From the NCBI GenBank assembly GCA_023419375.1, contig JAEZYD010000043.1, forward strand, positions 1-26,235: DNA of 26,235 bases, read 5' to 3'. The DNA is from Pseudomonadota bacterium. GTDB lineage: Bacteria; Desulfobacterota; Desulfovibrionia; Desulfovibrionales; Desulfovibrionaceae. Below are positions 1-7,981 of this stretch, one piece after another (positions within the stretch are counted from its first letter, which is position 1; the number at the start of each line of letters is the position of its first letter). Below the pieces are notes generated by a model, which saw nothing but the letters and a program-made list of their open reading frames with translations, ran no database searches and was not told where the DNA came from. A program made the translations under genes and the position numbers.

Positions 1-7
1 TTAAATA

Positions 8-33
8 AACCCGCCCGGTGGGCTCTATCCCCA
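8..33 (-). terminator. Possible terminator of the helicase gene
   Basis: Read on the minus strand, a short stem (AGCCC paired with GGGTT, loop ACCGGGC) is followed by TTTATTTAA. It lies about 30 bases past the helicase stop codon, the expected place for a rho-independent terminator. The stem is short and includes a G-U pair, so this is only moderately supported. Confidence 0.45.
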
Positions 34-60
34 ACGGGGCCGTTGTGCTAGCAACAAAGG

Positions 61-1929
61 TTAATCCCTGTCGTCTTCTGCGCCGCGCGGTTTTCTGCCC
101 CATTTGTCGGGGTGCGTAAACCGCTTGCCGCCACCGCCACCACCGTTACCGCCGCCATCGCGCTGATTGCGGGCAGGGTATCCGGGGCGGGGGCCACGCG
201 GTGCGCGGGGGCCAGGGCCAAAGCTCTTGCGCTGGAAGGAGCCGCCGCCAGTGTCGAGCTTGGCGGTCACGCGCGTACCGGCAATGAATACGCCCCGGTT
301 GAGAACGGCCAGCACGTCATCGGCAAACTCGCTCTGCACTTCAACAAGGCTGAAATGCTTCTGAATGCTGATGGCGCCGATGCTGCGGCCAGCAATGCCG
401 CATTCACCGGTGATGGCGCCCACCATTTCGCCGGGCGAAACCTTGTGGGCATGGCCCACGCTGATGTGCAGGCGGGTCATGGGCGCATCGTTGCGGCGCG
501 GGCGCGCGCCATCGCGGTCGCCCTGACGGAATCCGTCACGACCATCACGGCCGTCGCGGCCATCACGACCAAAGCGGCGGGGCGCTTCGGCCAGGGGGTC
601 TTCTTCGGGCACGTTGGTGGCATCGCCAAAATCGCGCTGCATCAGCAGCTTGAGCAGGGCTGCGGCCACATCGCGGCTGGTGATGACATCGTCGGCAAAC
701 TGTTCGGACAAAAAGTCTTCCACCATCTGCATGCAGCTTTCCAGCGCCCCGGCGGTCAGCGTGGCGCGCACTTCGTCCAGCAGCCGCGAGGTGCGGATGT
801 TGGCAACGTCGCGCAACGAGGGCAGGCGTTCCTGCTGGATGCGGGCCTTGGTATGCCGGATAATGTCGCGCAGCTTGTGCTGCTCGCGCAGGGTCACAAA
901 GGTAAAGGCCTTGCCCACGCGGCCAGCGCGGCCGGTGCGGCCAATGCGGTGCACGTAGCGCTCTGCGTCATGGGGAATGTCGTAGTTGACCACGGCATCC
1001 ACATCGTCCACGTCAATGCCGCGCGCGGCAACGTCCGTGGCGATCAGAATGTCCAGCCCTTCACCGCGAAAACGCTGCATGACCCTGTCGCGCTGCGACT
1101 GGGCAAGGTCGCCGTGCAGGCCATCGCTCTGATAGCCACGCTGCTGCAGGTGGGCCGTCACTTCGTCCACGCTGCGTTTGGTGGAGCAGAACACCAGGGC
1201 CTTGCGGAATCCCTGGGCGTCCAGCACCCGGCACAGCGCGTCCATCTTCTGATGGGGGCGCACTTCGTAATAGACCTGCTCAATGGCGGGCACGGTCAGG
1301 GTTTTCTGGGCAATGGCCAGCATTTCCGGATCACGCAGAAAGCGTTTGCTCAACTGCAAAATGGCCGGGGGCATGGTGGCCGAAAAAAGCACGCGCTGGC
1401 ATTCAGCGGGCACCCGCTCCAGAATGGCTTCTATATCTTCGCGAAAGCCCATATCGAGCATTTCGTCGGCTTCATCAAGCACAATGGTGGTTGCGCCGCC
1501 AAGGCGGAGGGTACCGCGCTGGAGGTGATCCATAACGCGGCCGGGGGTGCCTACCACCACCTGCACGCCGCGTTCAAGAGCGCGGAGCTGGCGTTCAATG
1601 GCCTGACCGCCGTATATGGGCAAAATGGCGACGCCACGCTTGCGGGCGGCCAGTTTGCTGAGCTCTTCGGCAACCTGGATGGCAAGCTCGCGCGTGGGGC
1701 AAAGCACCAGCGACTGCACCGCCCTTGTGGGGGTGAGCTTTTCCAGAATGGGCATGCCAAAGGCGGCTGTTTTGCCGGTGCCGGTCTGGGCCTGACCTAC
1801 CGCGTCGCGGCCAGTCAGCAGAAAGGGTACGGCAAGCACCTGAATAGGAGAGGGTTCTTCAAAACCCATATCCTTGACGGCCTGCAACAATTCCGGGGAC
1901 AAATGAAAATCTTCGAACGATGGGGACAT
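61..1929 (-). CDS. deaD: DEAD-box ATP-dependent RNA helicase, DeaD/CsdA type
   Basis: This is an ATP-dependent RNA helicase expected to remodel structured RNA in the cytoplasm (ribosome assembly, mRNA decay, cold adaptation in known DeaD proteins). All core motifs are visible in the 622-aa product: the Q motif (GFEEPSPIQ, about 22-30), motif I AQTGTGKT (47-54), PTRELA, TPGR, motif II DEAD (152-155), SAT, ATDVAARGID and HRIGRTGRAG. Residues about 484-560 fit the DbpA/CsdA RNA-binding domain. It is flanked by four tandem RDG units (about 454-466) and a Gly/Arg-rich tail with a glycine run, typical of nonspecific RNA binding. I chose the ATG at 1929 because AGGA lies 5 bases before it; an in-frame ATG at 1944 would add five residues but has no such site. 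It is a single-gene unit divergent from the ABC exporter. Confidence 0.95.
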   Translation of the reverse strand: MSPSFEDFHLSPELLQAVKDMGFEEPSPIQVLAVPFLLTGRDAVGQAQTGTGKTAAFGMPILEKLTPTRAVQSLVLCPTRELAIQVAEELSKLAARKRGVAILPIYGGQAIERQLRALERGVQVVVGTPGRVMDHLQRGTLRLGGATTIVLDEADEMLDMGFREDIEAILERVPAECQRVLFSATMPPAILQLSKRFLRDPEMLAIAQKTLTVPAIEQVYYEVRPHQKMDALCRVLDAQGFRKALVFCSTKRSVDEVTAHLQQRGYQSDGLHGDLAQSQRDRVMQRFRGEGLDILIATDVAARGIDVDDVDAVVNYDIPHDAERYVHRIGRTGRAGRVGKAFTFVTLREQHKLRDIIRHTKARIQQERLPSLRDVANIRTSRLLDEVRATLTAGALESCMQMVEDFLSEQFADDVITSRDVAAALLKLLMQRDFGDATNVPEEDPLAEAPRRFGRDGRDGRDGRDGFRQGDRDGARPRRNDAPMTRLHISVGHAHKVSPGEMVGAITGECGIAGRSIGAISIQKHFSLVEVQSEFADDVLAVLNRGVFIAGTRVTAKLDTGGGSFQRKSFGPGPRAPRGPRPGYPARNQRDGGGNGGGGGGKRFTHPDKWGRKPRGAEDDRD

Positions 1930-1964
1930 GCTGTTCCTGTACATAAAAAATTACTTGGTAGCGT

Positions 1965-1993
1965 ACCATAGCCTCATACACGCCAATGCACAA
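1965..1993 (-). promoter_or_regulatory. Possible sigma70-type promoter of the helicase gene
   Basis: On the minus strand TTGTGC (1993-1988) and TATGGT (1970-1965) are separated by 17 bases, about 36 bases before the chosen start. Both hexamers match the consensus only partly, so this is a suggestion. Confidence 0.3.
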
Positions 1994-2132
1994 TGCCCCA
2001 TCAGCCCCAGATTGCGGCAGACGGCGGCCTGGCTGAAAAAAACCGCCCAGAAGCCGCCCCGCGCAAGGGATGACGATTCTGGCGCAGATGTAAAAAAAAT
2101 TCTGCTGCGCGGCACAAAACATCTACAGGCTG

Positions 2133-2160
2133 TTGACCTTGCCGCGCTCCTCTGTAGGAT
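2133..2160 (+). promoter_or_regulatory. Putative sigma70 promoter of the FetAB-like operon, overlapped by dyads
   Basis: TTGACC (2133-2138) and TAGGAT (2155-2160) are separated by 16 bases, about 50 bases before the start of the ATPase gene. Two inverted repeats overlap the -10 element: CTACAG (2123-2128) with CTGTAG (2152-2157), and GTAGG (2154-2158) with CCTAC (2163-2167). This arrangement suits a repressor operator. No regulator gene is adjacent and the identity of any binder is unknown. Confidence 0.45.
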
Positions 2161-2208
2161 GGCCTACGCCGGAATAGTCCTGCACCACGTCAGCCATCAG
2201 GAGAAATT

Positions 2209-2832
2209 ATGTCCTGTATACAGACACGCGGTCTTGCCTACGGCCAGATATCCTACAAGGATCTGGACATAGAAGAGGGCAAGGCCACCTTTATCAGCGG
2301 CCCCAGCGGCTGCGGCAAAAGTACGCTGCTGCGGCTGTTCAACAAAACTCTGGCCCCCACGGCGGGAACTGTGCTGTATCATGGCCAGGATATGGCCGAC
2401 ATCGACAGCATTGTCCTGCGGCGCGAGGTTTTGCTGGCAGGGCAGTCCGTGTTTCTTTTTGACGGCTCCGTGGGCGAAAACTTTGACGCATTTTGCGAAG
2501 CCAGAGAATCCGCCAACCTCGCGGCGGAGGACAAACTGAACTTCCTGCGCCTGTGCTGCGCCAATTTTCCGCTGGATGCGCCCTGCGTGCATCTTTCGGG
2601 CGGTGAACGCCAGCGCGTGTTTCTGGCCATCTGCCTTTCATTCCTGCCCAAGGTGCTGATGCTGGATGAACCCACCTCGGCCCTGGATCAGGAAACGGCA
2701 GAGCGCTTTATGGCCCAGGTGCTGGCCTTTTGCCGCGAACGCGCCATGACCGTTGTGGCCGTGAGCCATGATCCCGCCCTGACAGAGCGGCATGCGGAAA
2801 ACATCATCAGCCTGCGGGCAGAGGCGGAATAA
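2209..2832 (+). CDS. fetA: ABC transporter ATP-binding protein, FetA/YbbL-like
   Basis: This is the cytoplasmic ATPase of a two-gene ABC transporter. The 207-aa protein has Walker A GPSGCGKST (31-39), signature LSGGERQR (129-136), Walker B VLMLDEP (149-155) with the following TSALD loop, and the switch histidine in SHD (187). The next gene begins two bases after its stop and encodes the matching UPF0014 permease. This pair corresponds to E. coli FetA/FetB (YbbL/YbbM), implicated in iron export. The metal is inferred from that family and nothing in the DNA proves it. The ATG has a good ribosome binding site (AGGAG, 5 bases upstream). Length is usual for the family, which lacks large accessory domains. 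Confidence 0.9.
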   Translation: MSCIQTRGLAYGQISYKDLDIEEGKATFISGPSGCGKSTLLRLFNKTLAPTAGTVLYHGQDMADIDSIVLRREVLLAGQSVFLFDGSVGENFDAFCEARESANLAAEDKLNFLRLCCANFPLDAPCVHLSGGERQRVFLAICLSFLPKVLMLDEPTSALDQETAERFMAQVLAFCRERAMTVVAVSHDPALTERHAENIISLRAEAE

Positions 2833-2834
2833 CC

Positions 2835-3608
2835 ATGAACGGCGTTGCCCAGATTCAGTTAGGCTCGTTTTTGCTCGTCTATGTGCTCTTGCTGGTAGTG
2901 CTGGCGGTTATGAAAAAATGCCGCATCAACCAGGCCAAACTGCTGGTGCTGGCAAGCGCGCGCATGACCTTGCAGCTCATTGCCGCAGGCTATGCGCTGA
3001 CTTTTCTTTTTGAGCATCCGCACCCGCTGCTCACCATGGGCTATCTGCTCATACTGGTGTTTTTTACCATCTATCTGGTGCTTTCGCGCAACAAAAGGCT
3101 CAACCCGCGCTTTCGGGTAATCGTATCCGTCTCCATTGCCAGTTGCGGGCTGGGCATCATCATATTTTTCGTGACCTGTATTGTGGGGCAGAGCGTGTTT
3201 GATCCGCAATATCTCATCCCTATCAGCGGCATGCTCATGGGCAATGCGCTGACGGGTGTTTCGCTGGGGCTCAAGTCCTTCTGGAACGGCCTTGAGGGAC
3301 AGCGGGCGCGTGTGGAGGCGCTGCTGAACATAGGAGCTACGCCGGAGAAGGTGCTCTTTCCCTTTGTGTGCCAGGCGCTGGAAACCGCCCTCGTGCCCAC
3401 GCTCAACTCCATGCTGGGCATGGGTATAGTGGTGCTGCCCGGCATGATGACAGGCCAGATACTTTCCGGCACCGCGCCCACCACTGCCATCCTGTATCAG
3501 ATAACCATCATGGTGGCCATTTGCGCCTGCGTGTGTCTGTGCTGTTTCTGCTCGCTCTATTTCGGCTACAGAACGCTCTGGAACGCGCAAAAACAGGTGA
3601 CTTTCTAG
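2835..3608 (+). CDS. fetB: UPF0014 family ABC permease, FetB/YbbM-like
   Basis: This 257-aa polytopic inner-membrane protein is the permease partner of the preceding ATPase. Hydrophobic stretches suggest about seven membrane segments. Family-typical motifs include IPISGMLMGNAL (about 131-142), NIGATPEK (about 166-173), LVPTLNSM and VVLPGMMTGQILSG (about 201-214). The last is near-invariant in FetB proteins, and the GATP segment probably forms the coupling helix that meets the ATPase. Translation is probably coupled to the upstream gene, with GAGGCGGA just before the start. No periplasmic binding protein is encoded nearby, which fits an exporter rather than an importer. No convincing terminator was seen in the 57 bases before the convergent gene. 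Confidence 0.9.
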   Translation: MNGVAQIQLGSFLLVYVLLLVVLAVMKKCRINQAKLLVLASARMTLQLIAAGYALTFLFEHPHPLLTMGYLLILVFFTIYLVLSRNKRLNPRFRVIVSVSIASCGLGIIIFFVTCIVGQSVFDPQYLIPISGMLMGNALTGVSLGLKSFWNGLEGQRARVEALLNIGATPEKVLFPFVCQALETALVPTLNSMLGMGIVVLPGMMTGQILSGTAPTTAILYQITIMVAICACVCLCCFCSLYFGYRTLWNAQKQVTF

Positions 3609-3665
3609 GCGCAGATTGCCAGTGGGACGCCCCGAAGGCCGCGTATAAATAATGCGTTAGCTGCC

Positions 3666-4601
3666 CTAGATAAGCACGCTCCGCAGGGCCGAATCCAGAT
3701 CCGGCTGGCGAAAGGCATAGCCAGCAGCCTGCAATCGCGCCGGAACAGGGTTTTGCCCTGCGAGCAGCAGTTCATCGGCCATCTGCCCCAGCATCAGGCG
3801 CAGTACTGGTGCTGGCACGGGCAGCCACGAGGGCCTGCCGCAGGCCTTGCCAAGGGCGTGGGTAAATTCGCTCATGCTCGGGGTGCGCGGCGCGCAGATG
3901 TTGAACGTGCCCGTAAGGTCGGGCCTTTGCAGCAGCAGGGCTGCGGCTCCAGCTACGTCTTCAAGGTGCGTCCAGCAGAAGGGCTGTTTGCCTGAACCCA
4001 GCGGCCCGCCCACAAACATGCGGAAGGGCGGCAGCATGCGCTCCAGAAATCCGCCGGGGGTTCCATCAGCCTTTTTGCCCAGCACCGGGGCAAAGCGCAA
4101 CACGCAACGGCGGATGCCCAACGCTTCAACGGGCACGGTACTTTTCTCCCACTGGCGGCATGTTTCGGCCAGAAATCCCGTGCCGGAGGGCGCACCTTCA
4201 TCGCAGGCAGGCGCGTTATTTTGCCACAGCCCGTAGTATCCGCTGGCCGAGGCCTGCAAGAGGGTCGCAGGCGCTTGCTGGGATTGCTCCGTGCGCAGGC
4301 GCAGGGCAACGCACAAGGCTTGCCCGGTTTCTACCCGGCTGTTCACAATGGCCTGCTTGCGCTCCGGCGTCCAGCGGCCTCCCCCGATATTTTCGCCTTG
4401 CAGATTGATGATGGCGTCGATGCCGTCCAGCAATCCGGCCAGGGCAGCCCCATCCCAGCCGTTCCAGACCACGCGCCTCGGGCCGTTGCCGTCCTTGCCA
4501 GCCCTGCGTGAAACCACGCTTACGGTGAGGCCCTGGCGCATGAGCGCCCTTGCCATGTATCGCCCCACAAAGCCTGTGCCGCCCAGAATGAGAACATGCA
4601 T
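3666..4601 (-). CDS. TIGR01777 / YfcH-like NAD-dependent epimerase family protein
   Basis: This 311-aa protein belongs to the atypical extended short-chain dehydrogenase/reductase family (YfcH in E. coli, SDR39U1 in eukaryotes). The nucleotide-binding motif GGTGFVG is at residues 7-13, NLQGENIGGGRW at about 86-97, and SASGYYG at about 137-143. The C-terminal part (about 255-305) fits the DUF1731 domain found in this family. The substrate is unknown across the family, so no specific reaction is claimed. The ATG at 4601 is preceded by GAGGGGG at suitable spacing. The gene stands alone, convergent with fetB and about 70 bases downstream of the LysR gene on the same strand. Confidence 0.9.
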   Translation of the reverse strand: MHVLILGGTGFVGRYMARALMRQGLTVSVVSRRAGKDGNGPRRVVWNGWDGAALAGLLDGIDAIINLQGENIGGGRWTPERKQAIVNSRVETGQALCVALRLRTEQSQQAPATLLQASASGYYGLWQNNAPACDEGAPSGTGFLAETCRQWEKSTVPVEALGIRRCVLRFAPVLGKKADGTPGGFLERMLPPFRMFVGGPLGSGKQPFCWTHLEDVAGAAALLLQRPDLTGTFNICAPRTPSMSEFTHALGKACGRPSWLPVPAPVLRLMLGQMADELLLAGQNPVPARLQAAGYAFRQPDLDSALRSVLI

Positions 4602-4673
4602 GGTGAACCCCCTCTGTTGTGCGAAGCCGCGCGTCTGATGCAGTCTATACCTTTTGCCGGGGAGCAGGCAATT

Positions 4674-5576
4674 TTATCGTGTTGCCGGCCTTGCGGTTGA
4701 CTGCCCAGGATGCGAAAAAACCTCCTGCGCCATGCGGATGAACTCCCGCGCAGCGGGCGACATGCGGCGTGCGTCCGGCACTGCCAGGGCTACCTGCCGC
4801 CGGGCCGCCGGGCGGAGGGGCTTTTTGACATAGCCCGGCGCTTTTTCTGGCGGCAGGGCGGATTCCGCCACAATGCTCACGGCCTCGCCCCTCGCCACGG
4901 CGGCAATGGTGCTCACAAGCTGCAACGAGCGCCAACGGACATTGGGTTGCAGGCGCAACGCGCGGAACAGACCCCCGATAATGTCCCCAGACCCGGCTCT
5001 GGTCATGGCAAAGGGGCTGGCGCAGAGTTCCTCAAGTGTGACGGCGCTTTTCTTCGTCAGCGGGTGCGCCAGAGGCAGCAGGGCCACCAGCTGGTCTTCC
5101 ATGATGGGGAAGGTGTCAAACCGTTCGTCCGGCAGGGTCACAAAACCAATGTCCACGCGGTGGTCTGCAAGCCATTGGGCCACCTCTCCGTCCGGGCCTT
5201 CATCCACGTGGATTTCAATGCCGGGGTATTCCGCGCGGTATTTTTCAAGCACCGGGGGCAGCAGGCGCAACGAGGCCGTGGGGCCAAAGGAACCGATGCG
5301 CAACGTGCCGCGCTTCATACCGCGCGCGTCCGAGGCCTCCTGTCGCATGGATTCCGCCAGCCCAAGCATGGCCTGCGCCTGACGCAGCAGGCGAGCGCCC
5401 ACATCCGTAAGCTCCAGATTTTTGCCGCGCCGCAGCAGGGCCACGCCAAATTCCTGCTCAAGCGCTTCGATGGCGTGGGATACGCCCGATTGCGAAATGC
5501 CCAGTTGCAGGGCTGCGGCAGTGAAGCCACGGCGCGCGGCCACGGTGGAGAAAATTTCAAGCTGGGTCAGCGTCAT
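4674..5576 (-). CDS. LysR-family transcriptional regulator
   Basis: The 300-aa protein has an N-terminal winged helix-turn-helix (residues 1-60, with AAALQLGISQSGVSHAIEAL as the DNA-recognition region) and a LysR-type effector-binding domain from about residue 90. It is transcribed divergently from the EamA permease gene across a 139-base gap, the usual arrangement when a LysR protein controls the neighbouring transporter and itself. The effector cannot be read from the sequence. The ribosome binding site before the ATG is weak. The C-terminus is Ala/Arg-rich and probably not structured. Confidence 0.92.
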   Translation of the reverse strand: MTLTQLEIFSTVAARRGFTAAALQLGISQSGVSHAIEALEQEFGVALLRRGKNLELTDVGARLLRQAQAMLGLAESMRQEASDARGMKRGTLRIGSFGPTASLRLLPPVLEKYRAEYPGIEIHVDEGPDGEVAQWLADHRVDIGFVTLPDERFDTFPIMEDQLVALLPLAHPLTKKSAVTLEELCASPFAMTRAGSGDIIGGLFRALRLQPNVRWRSLQLVSTIAAVARGEAVSIVAESALPPEKAPGYVKKPLRPAARRQVALAVPDARRMSPAAREFIRMAQEVFSHPGQSTARPATR

Positions 5577-5587
5577 TGCGATTTACC

Positions 5588-5678
5588 ATGAGTTATTGCT
5601 CATTTCTCTATGAATAAACATGCTCGTAAGTGTATGCATGTTGGTTCGCGGGTGCAATGGGTGCAATCTGTGAATTGC
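5588..5678. promoter_or_regulatory. LysR/EamA divergent control region with dyads and a 9-bp tandem repeat
   Basis: Between the divergent genes there are two short dyads of LysR-box size: ATGAG-N6-CTCAT (5588-5603), close to the lysR start, and GCAAT-N6-ATTGC (5663-5678), nearer the permease. Just before the second dyad, GGGTGCAAT occurs twice in direct tandem (5650-5658 and 5659-5667). These are plausible operator sites for the LysR protein. The assignment rests on position and symmetry only. Confidence 0.4.
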
Positions 5679-5715
5679 TTTTGACCATAGAATTTCAGCA
5701 AAGTCAGGGAATGAA

Positions 5716-6726
5716 ATGAGTGTTGCAAAAGAACGCGCGGGGGACGCCGCCGTATACGCGCGGCTGGCTCTTGTGGCCGTGGCATGGGGTGGAACATTCA
5801 TTGCGGGCAGAAGCCTGGCTGGCGTTGCGCCCATGTTCTCGGCCAGCCTGCGATTTTTGCTGGCCTCGGCGGCGCTGAGTCTGTTTCTGGTGATTTCCGG
5901 CAAGGGTTTTCGCCGTGTAACGGCAAGGCAGGCCTTGGTGGTGACCCTGCTGGGGTTCTGCGGCATATTTTCGTACAGTTTTTTCTTTTTCAGCGGCTTG
6001 CAGTACATCAGCGCTTCGCGCGCGGCGCTGATTGTGGCGCTGAACCCGGCGGTCATGGCACTTATCGCCTATCTTTTTTACCATGAGCGTGTGAGCGCGC
6101 TGAAAATGCTTGGCATTGCCCTGTGTTTCGGCGGTGTGGCTCTGGTGGTCGGCGGCGGCGATCCGCAGCGGGCAGGCGGTGGCGGTGGCGGCAGCGGCTG
6201 GTTGGGCGAGGCGCTTATAGGCGGCTGCGTGCTGAGCTGGAGCGCCTACAGCGTGTTTTGCAAATCAGTGGTGCGGCAGCTTGGGCCGCTGCACACGGTT
6301 ACGTACTCCATCTATGCCGGAACCATCATGCTGGCGGCCTATACCGCCTGCACGGGCGCGCTGGATTTTGCCGCCGTGGCGCGGTTCAGCAGCGGCGAAA
6401 TGCTCAGCCTGCTCTATCTGGGTATAGTTGGCTCCGCCGTGGCCTATATCTGGTATTATGACGGCATCCAGAAAATTGGCGTGGCCCGCGCTGGCGTGTT
6501 CATTGCGCTCAATCCTCTGGCGGCGGTGCTGTTTGGCGCGGCCCTGCTGGGTGAACAGATGACCCTGGCGACCCTGCTTGGCGGCGCGCTTATAATCACG
6601 GGTATTGTGGTGGAAAACATCCGAAGCACGGCCGGATGCGCTCAGGCTGCCGAACCGCCCTTGGAAGTATCCGTCGAACCGTCCAGAGAACTGTCCACCA
6701 AACTATCCGGGCAGGCACGGGGCTGA
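5716..6726 (+). CDS. DMT-superfamily permease with two EamA domains
   Basis: The 336-aa protein is an integral inner-membrane transporter of the drug/metabolite type, with about ten hydrophobic segments arranged as two EamA repeats. The first repeat contains WGGTFIAGR and ends near residue 140; the second covers about 165-295 and includes PLAAVLFGAALLGEQ. A glycine-rich linker (about 150-163) joins them. The substrate is unknown; relatives export amino acids or metabolites. The ATG at 5716 has AGGGA upstream. The hydrophilic tail after about residue 300 is low complexity, and its last 85 bases are also read in reverse as the end of the hxlR-type gene. Control by the divergent LysR protein is likely. 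Confidence 0.92.
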   Translation: MSVAKERAGDAAVYARLALVAVAWGGTFIAGRSLAGVAPMFSASLRFLLASAALSLFLVISGKGFRRVTARQALVVTLLGFCGIFSYSFFFFSGLQYISASRAALIVALNPAVMALIAYLFYHERVSALKMLGIALCFGGVALVVGGGDPQRAGGGGGGSGWLGEALIGGCVLSWSAYSVFCKSVVRQLGPLHTVTYSIYAGTIMLAAYTACTGALDFAAVARFSSGEMLSLLYLGIVGSAVAYIWYYDGIQKIGVARAGVFIALNPLAAVLFGAALLGEQMTLATLLGGALIITGIVVENIRSTAGCAQAAEPPLEVSVEPSRELSTKLSGQARG

Positions 6727-7115
6727 CAGCCGCAATTGTCTGCCCCCGTCATTCCCGAGCTTACTGCAAAATCCATATGCTCCCGGCCCCAGGCGTAAAG
6801 CGCCTCCAGCGCCGGGAGCAGTTTTTTGCCGCTCTCTGTGAGCGAATATTCCACCTTCGGCGGGATTTCGTTGTACTGCCTGCGGTGCACAAGGCCAAAA
6901 TCTTCCAGCTCGCGCAGGCACTTGGTCAGCATCATATTGGTGACGCCCCGTACGCTGCGTTTCAGCTCGTTGTAGCGCAGGGTGTCTTTTTCGGCCAGAT
7001 GCCACAGAACGGGCAGCTTCCACTTGCCGCCGATGAACCTGAAAACGTGCAGGATGGGGCATTCAGTCTTGTCATCATACAGGCCGCTGGCGGCGCGTGA
7101 AGGAGATTTTGCCAT
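6642..7115 (-). CDS. HxlR-family winged-helix regulator
   Basis: The 157-aa protein matches HxlR/MarR-like winged-helix regulators. CPILHVFRFIGGKWKLPVLW (20-39) is the family opening, followed by LRYNELKRSVRGVTNMMLTK and the EYSLTESGKKL wing. Proteins of this family usually stop at about 110-130 residues; here a roughly 40-residue Ser/Asp/Gly-rich tail is added, and it is this tail that is antisense to the end of the EamA gene. The gene is divergent from the CxxC flavoprotein gene. HxlR proteins often sense aldehyde, disulfide or quinone stress and control an adjacent oxidoreductase, so it probably regulates that neighbour. A cysteine at residue 20 could be redox-sensing (inference). Confidence 0.9.
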   Translation of the reverse strand: MAKSPSRAASGLYDDKTECPILHVFRFIGGKWKLPVLWHLAEKDTLRYNELKRSVRGVTNMMLTKCLRELEDFGLVHRRQYNEIPPKVEYSLTESGKKLLPALEALYAWGREHMDFAVSSGMTGADNCGCQPRACPDSLVDSSLDGSTDTSKGGSAA

Positions 7116-7154
7116 GGTATGCTCGCTAAAAGTAGGGAAGAAAAAAATGCGTAC

Positions 7155-7184
7155 TTGCGAAAATAGTTTTAGGGCAGGTATAGA
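7155..7184 (+). promoter_or_regulatory. Putative promoter of the flavoprotein gene
   Basis: TTGCGA (7155-7160) and TATAGA (7179-7184) are separated by 18 bases, with a Shine-Dalgarno sequence (AGGAGG) 40 bases further on. It sits in the divergent gap next to hxlR, where the HxlR protein would be expected to bind. Confidence 0.4.
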
Positions 7185-7234
7185 TGGTGGTCAAGAAGTC
7201 CCTTGTCATCAATCTATTCCCACAGGAGGATATA

Positions 7235-7897
7235 ATGAAAATTTACGCCATAAACGGTGGCCCGCGAAAGAAGTTCAATACCGTAAAACTGCTTCAGGCA
7301 GCTCTGGACGGCGCAGCCGTCGCACCCTGTAGCGAAGCAGTGGAAACCGAGATGATCCACCTCTACGATCTTAACTACAAGGGCTGCGTGAGCTGTTTTT
7401 CGTGCAAGCGGCTAGGCGGCAAGAGCTACGGGCACTGCGCAGTCAAGGACGATCTGGCCACGGTGCTGGAAAAGCTCTCGCAGGCGGACGGGCTTATCTT
7501 TGGCAGCCCCATCTATTTTGGCAATGTCACTGGTATGATGCGCAGCTTTTTGGAGCGCCTGCTGTTTCCCTTCTTTGTATACGACAAGGAGTACAGCTCG
7601 CTCGCGCCCAAACGTATGCCCACGGCCTTTATCTACCCCATGAACGTGAGCAGCGAAGAAATGGAGCAGTACGGCTACCTCCAGAACCTAAAGGGAATGG
7701 AATCCTTTGTGGGTCGCCTTTTTGGCGAGCCGCAGGTGCAGCATGCGCACAATACCTACCAGTTTGACGACTACAGCAAGTACAAGTGCGAGCGGTTCTC
7801 CGAGCCGGAAAAGGCCGCTTATCGCGATGCGCATTTTCCGCAAGACCTGGAAAATGCCCGCCGTATAGGCGCAGCAATGGTTGCCGCCGCCAGATAG
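7235..7897 (+). CDS. CxxC flavoprotein, NAD(P)H-dependent FMN reductase / iron-sulfur flavoprotein family
   Basis: The 220-aa protein has a flavodoxin-like fold: MKIYAINGGPRKK at the start forms the phosphate-binding loop, and GSPIYFGNVTGMMRSF (90-105) is the typical FMN-contact motif. A cysteine cluster, C51-x2-C54-x2-C57 plus C68, resembles members that bind a cluster or use redox-active thiols. It is probably a cytoplasmic reductase of quinones, aromatics or thiol-stress products. I chose the ATG at 7235, which follows AGGAGG at ideal spacing, over an upstream in-frame ATG at 7184 that lies in the promoter. It is divergent from hxlR and ends at a strong terminator. Confidence 0.9.
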   Translation: MKIYAINGGPRKKFNTVKLLQAALDGAAVAPCSEAVETEMIHLYDLNYKGCVSCFSCKRLGGKSYGHCAVKDDLATVLEKLSQADGLIFGSPIYFGNVTGMMRSFLERLLFPFFVYDKEYSSLAPKRMPTAFIYPMNVSSEEMEQYGYLQNLKGMESFVGRLFGEPQVQHAHNTYQFDDYSKYKCERFSEPEKAAYRDAHFPQDLENARRIGAAMVAAAR

Positions 7898-7923
7898 CTT
7901 TCGTGCTGCCCACGGCAAAACAC

Positions 7924-7951
7924 AAAGCCCCCGTTTTTCAACGGGGGCTTT
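7924..7951. terminator. Bidirectional rho-independent terminator between the flavoprotein gene and the liv operon
   Basis: A perfect 12-bp stem (7924-7935 with 7940-7951, CCCCCG core flanked by AAA/TTT) closes a 4-base loop. It can stop transcription from both directions: plus from the flavoprotein gene and minus from livF. Confidence 0.9.
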
Positions 7952-7981
7952 GTCATTACAGATAGTTGCGCCGGGGCGGGC

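Noticed and set aside
112..1971. Long plus-strand open frame opposite the helicase gene
   Set aside because: It is an artefact of high-GC codon usage in the helicase; His/Ala/Gly-rich with no domain, while the minus strand has every DEAD-box motif.
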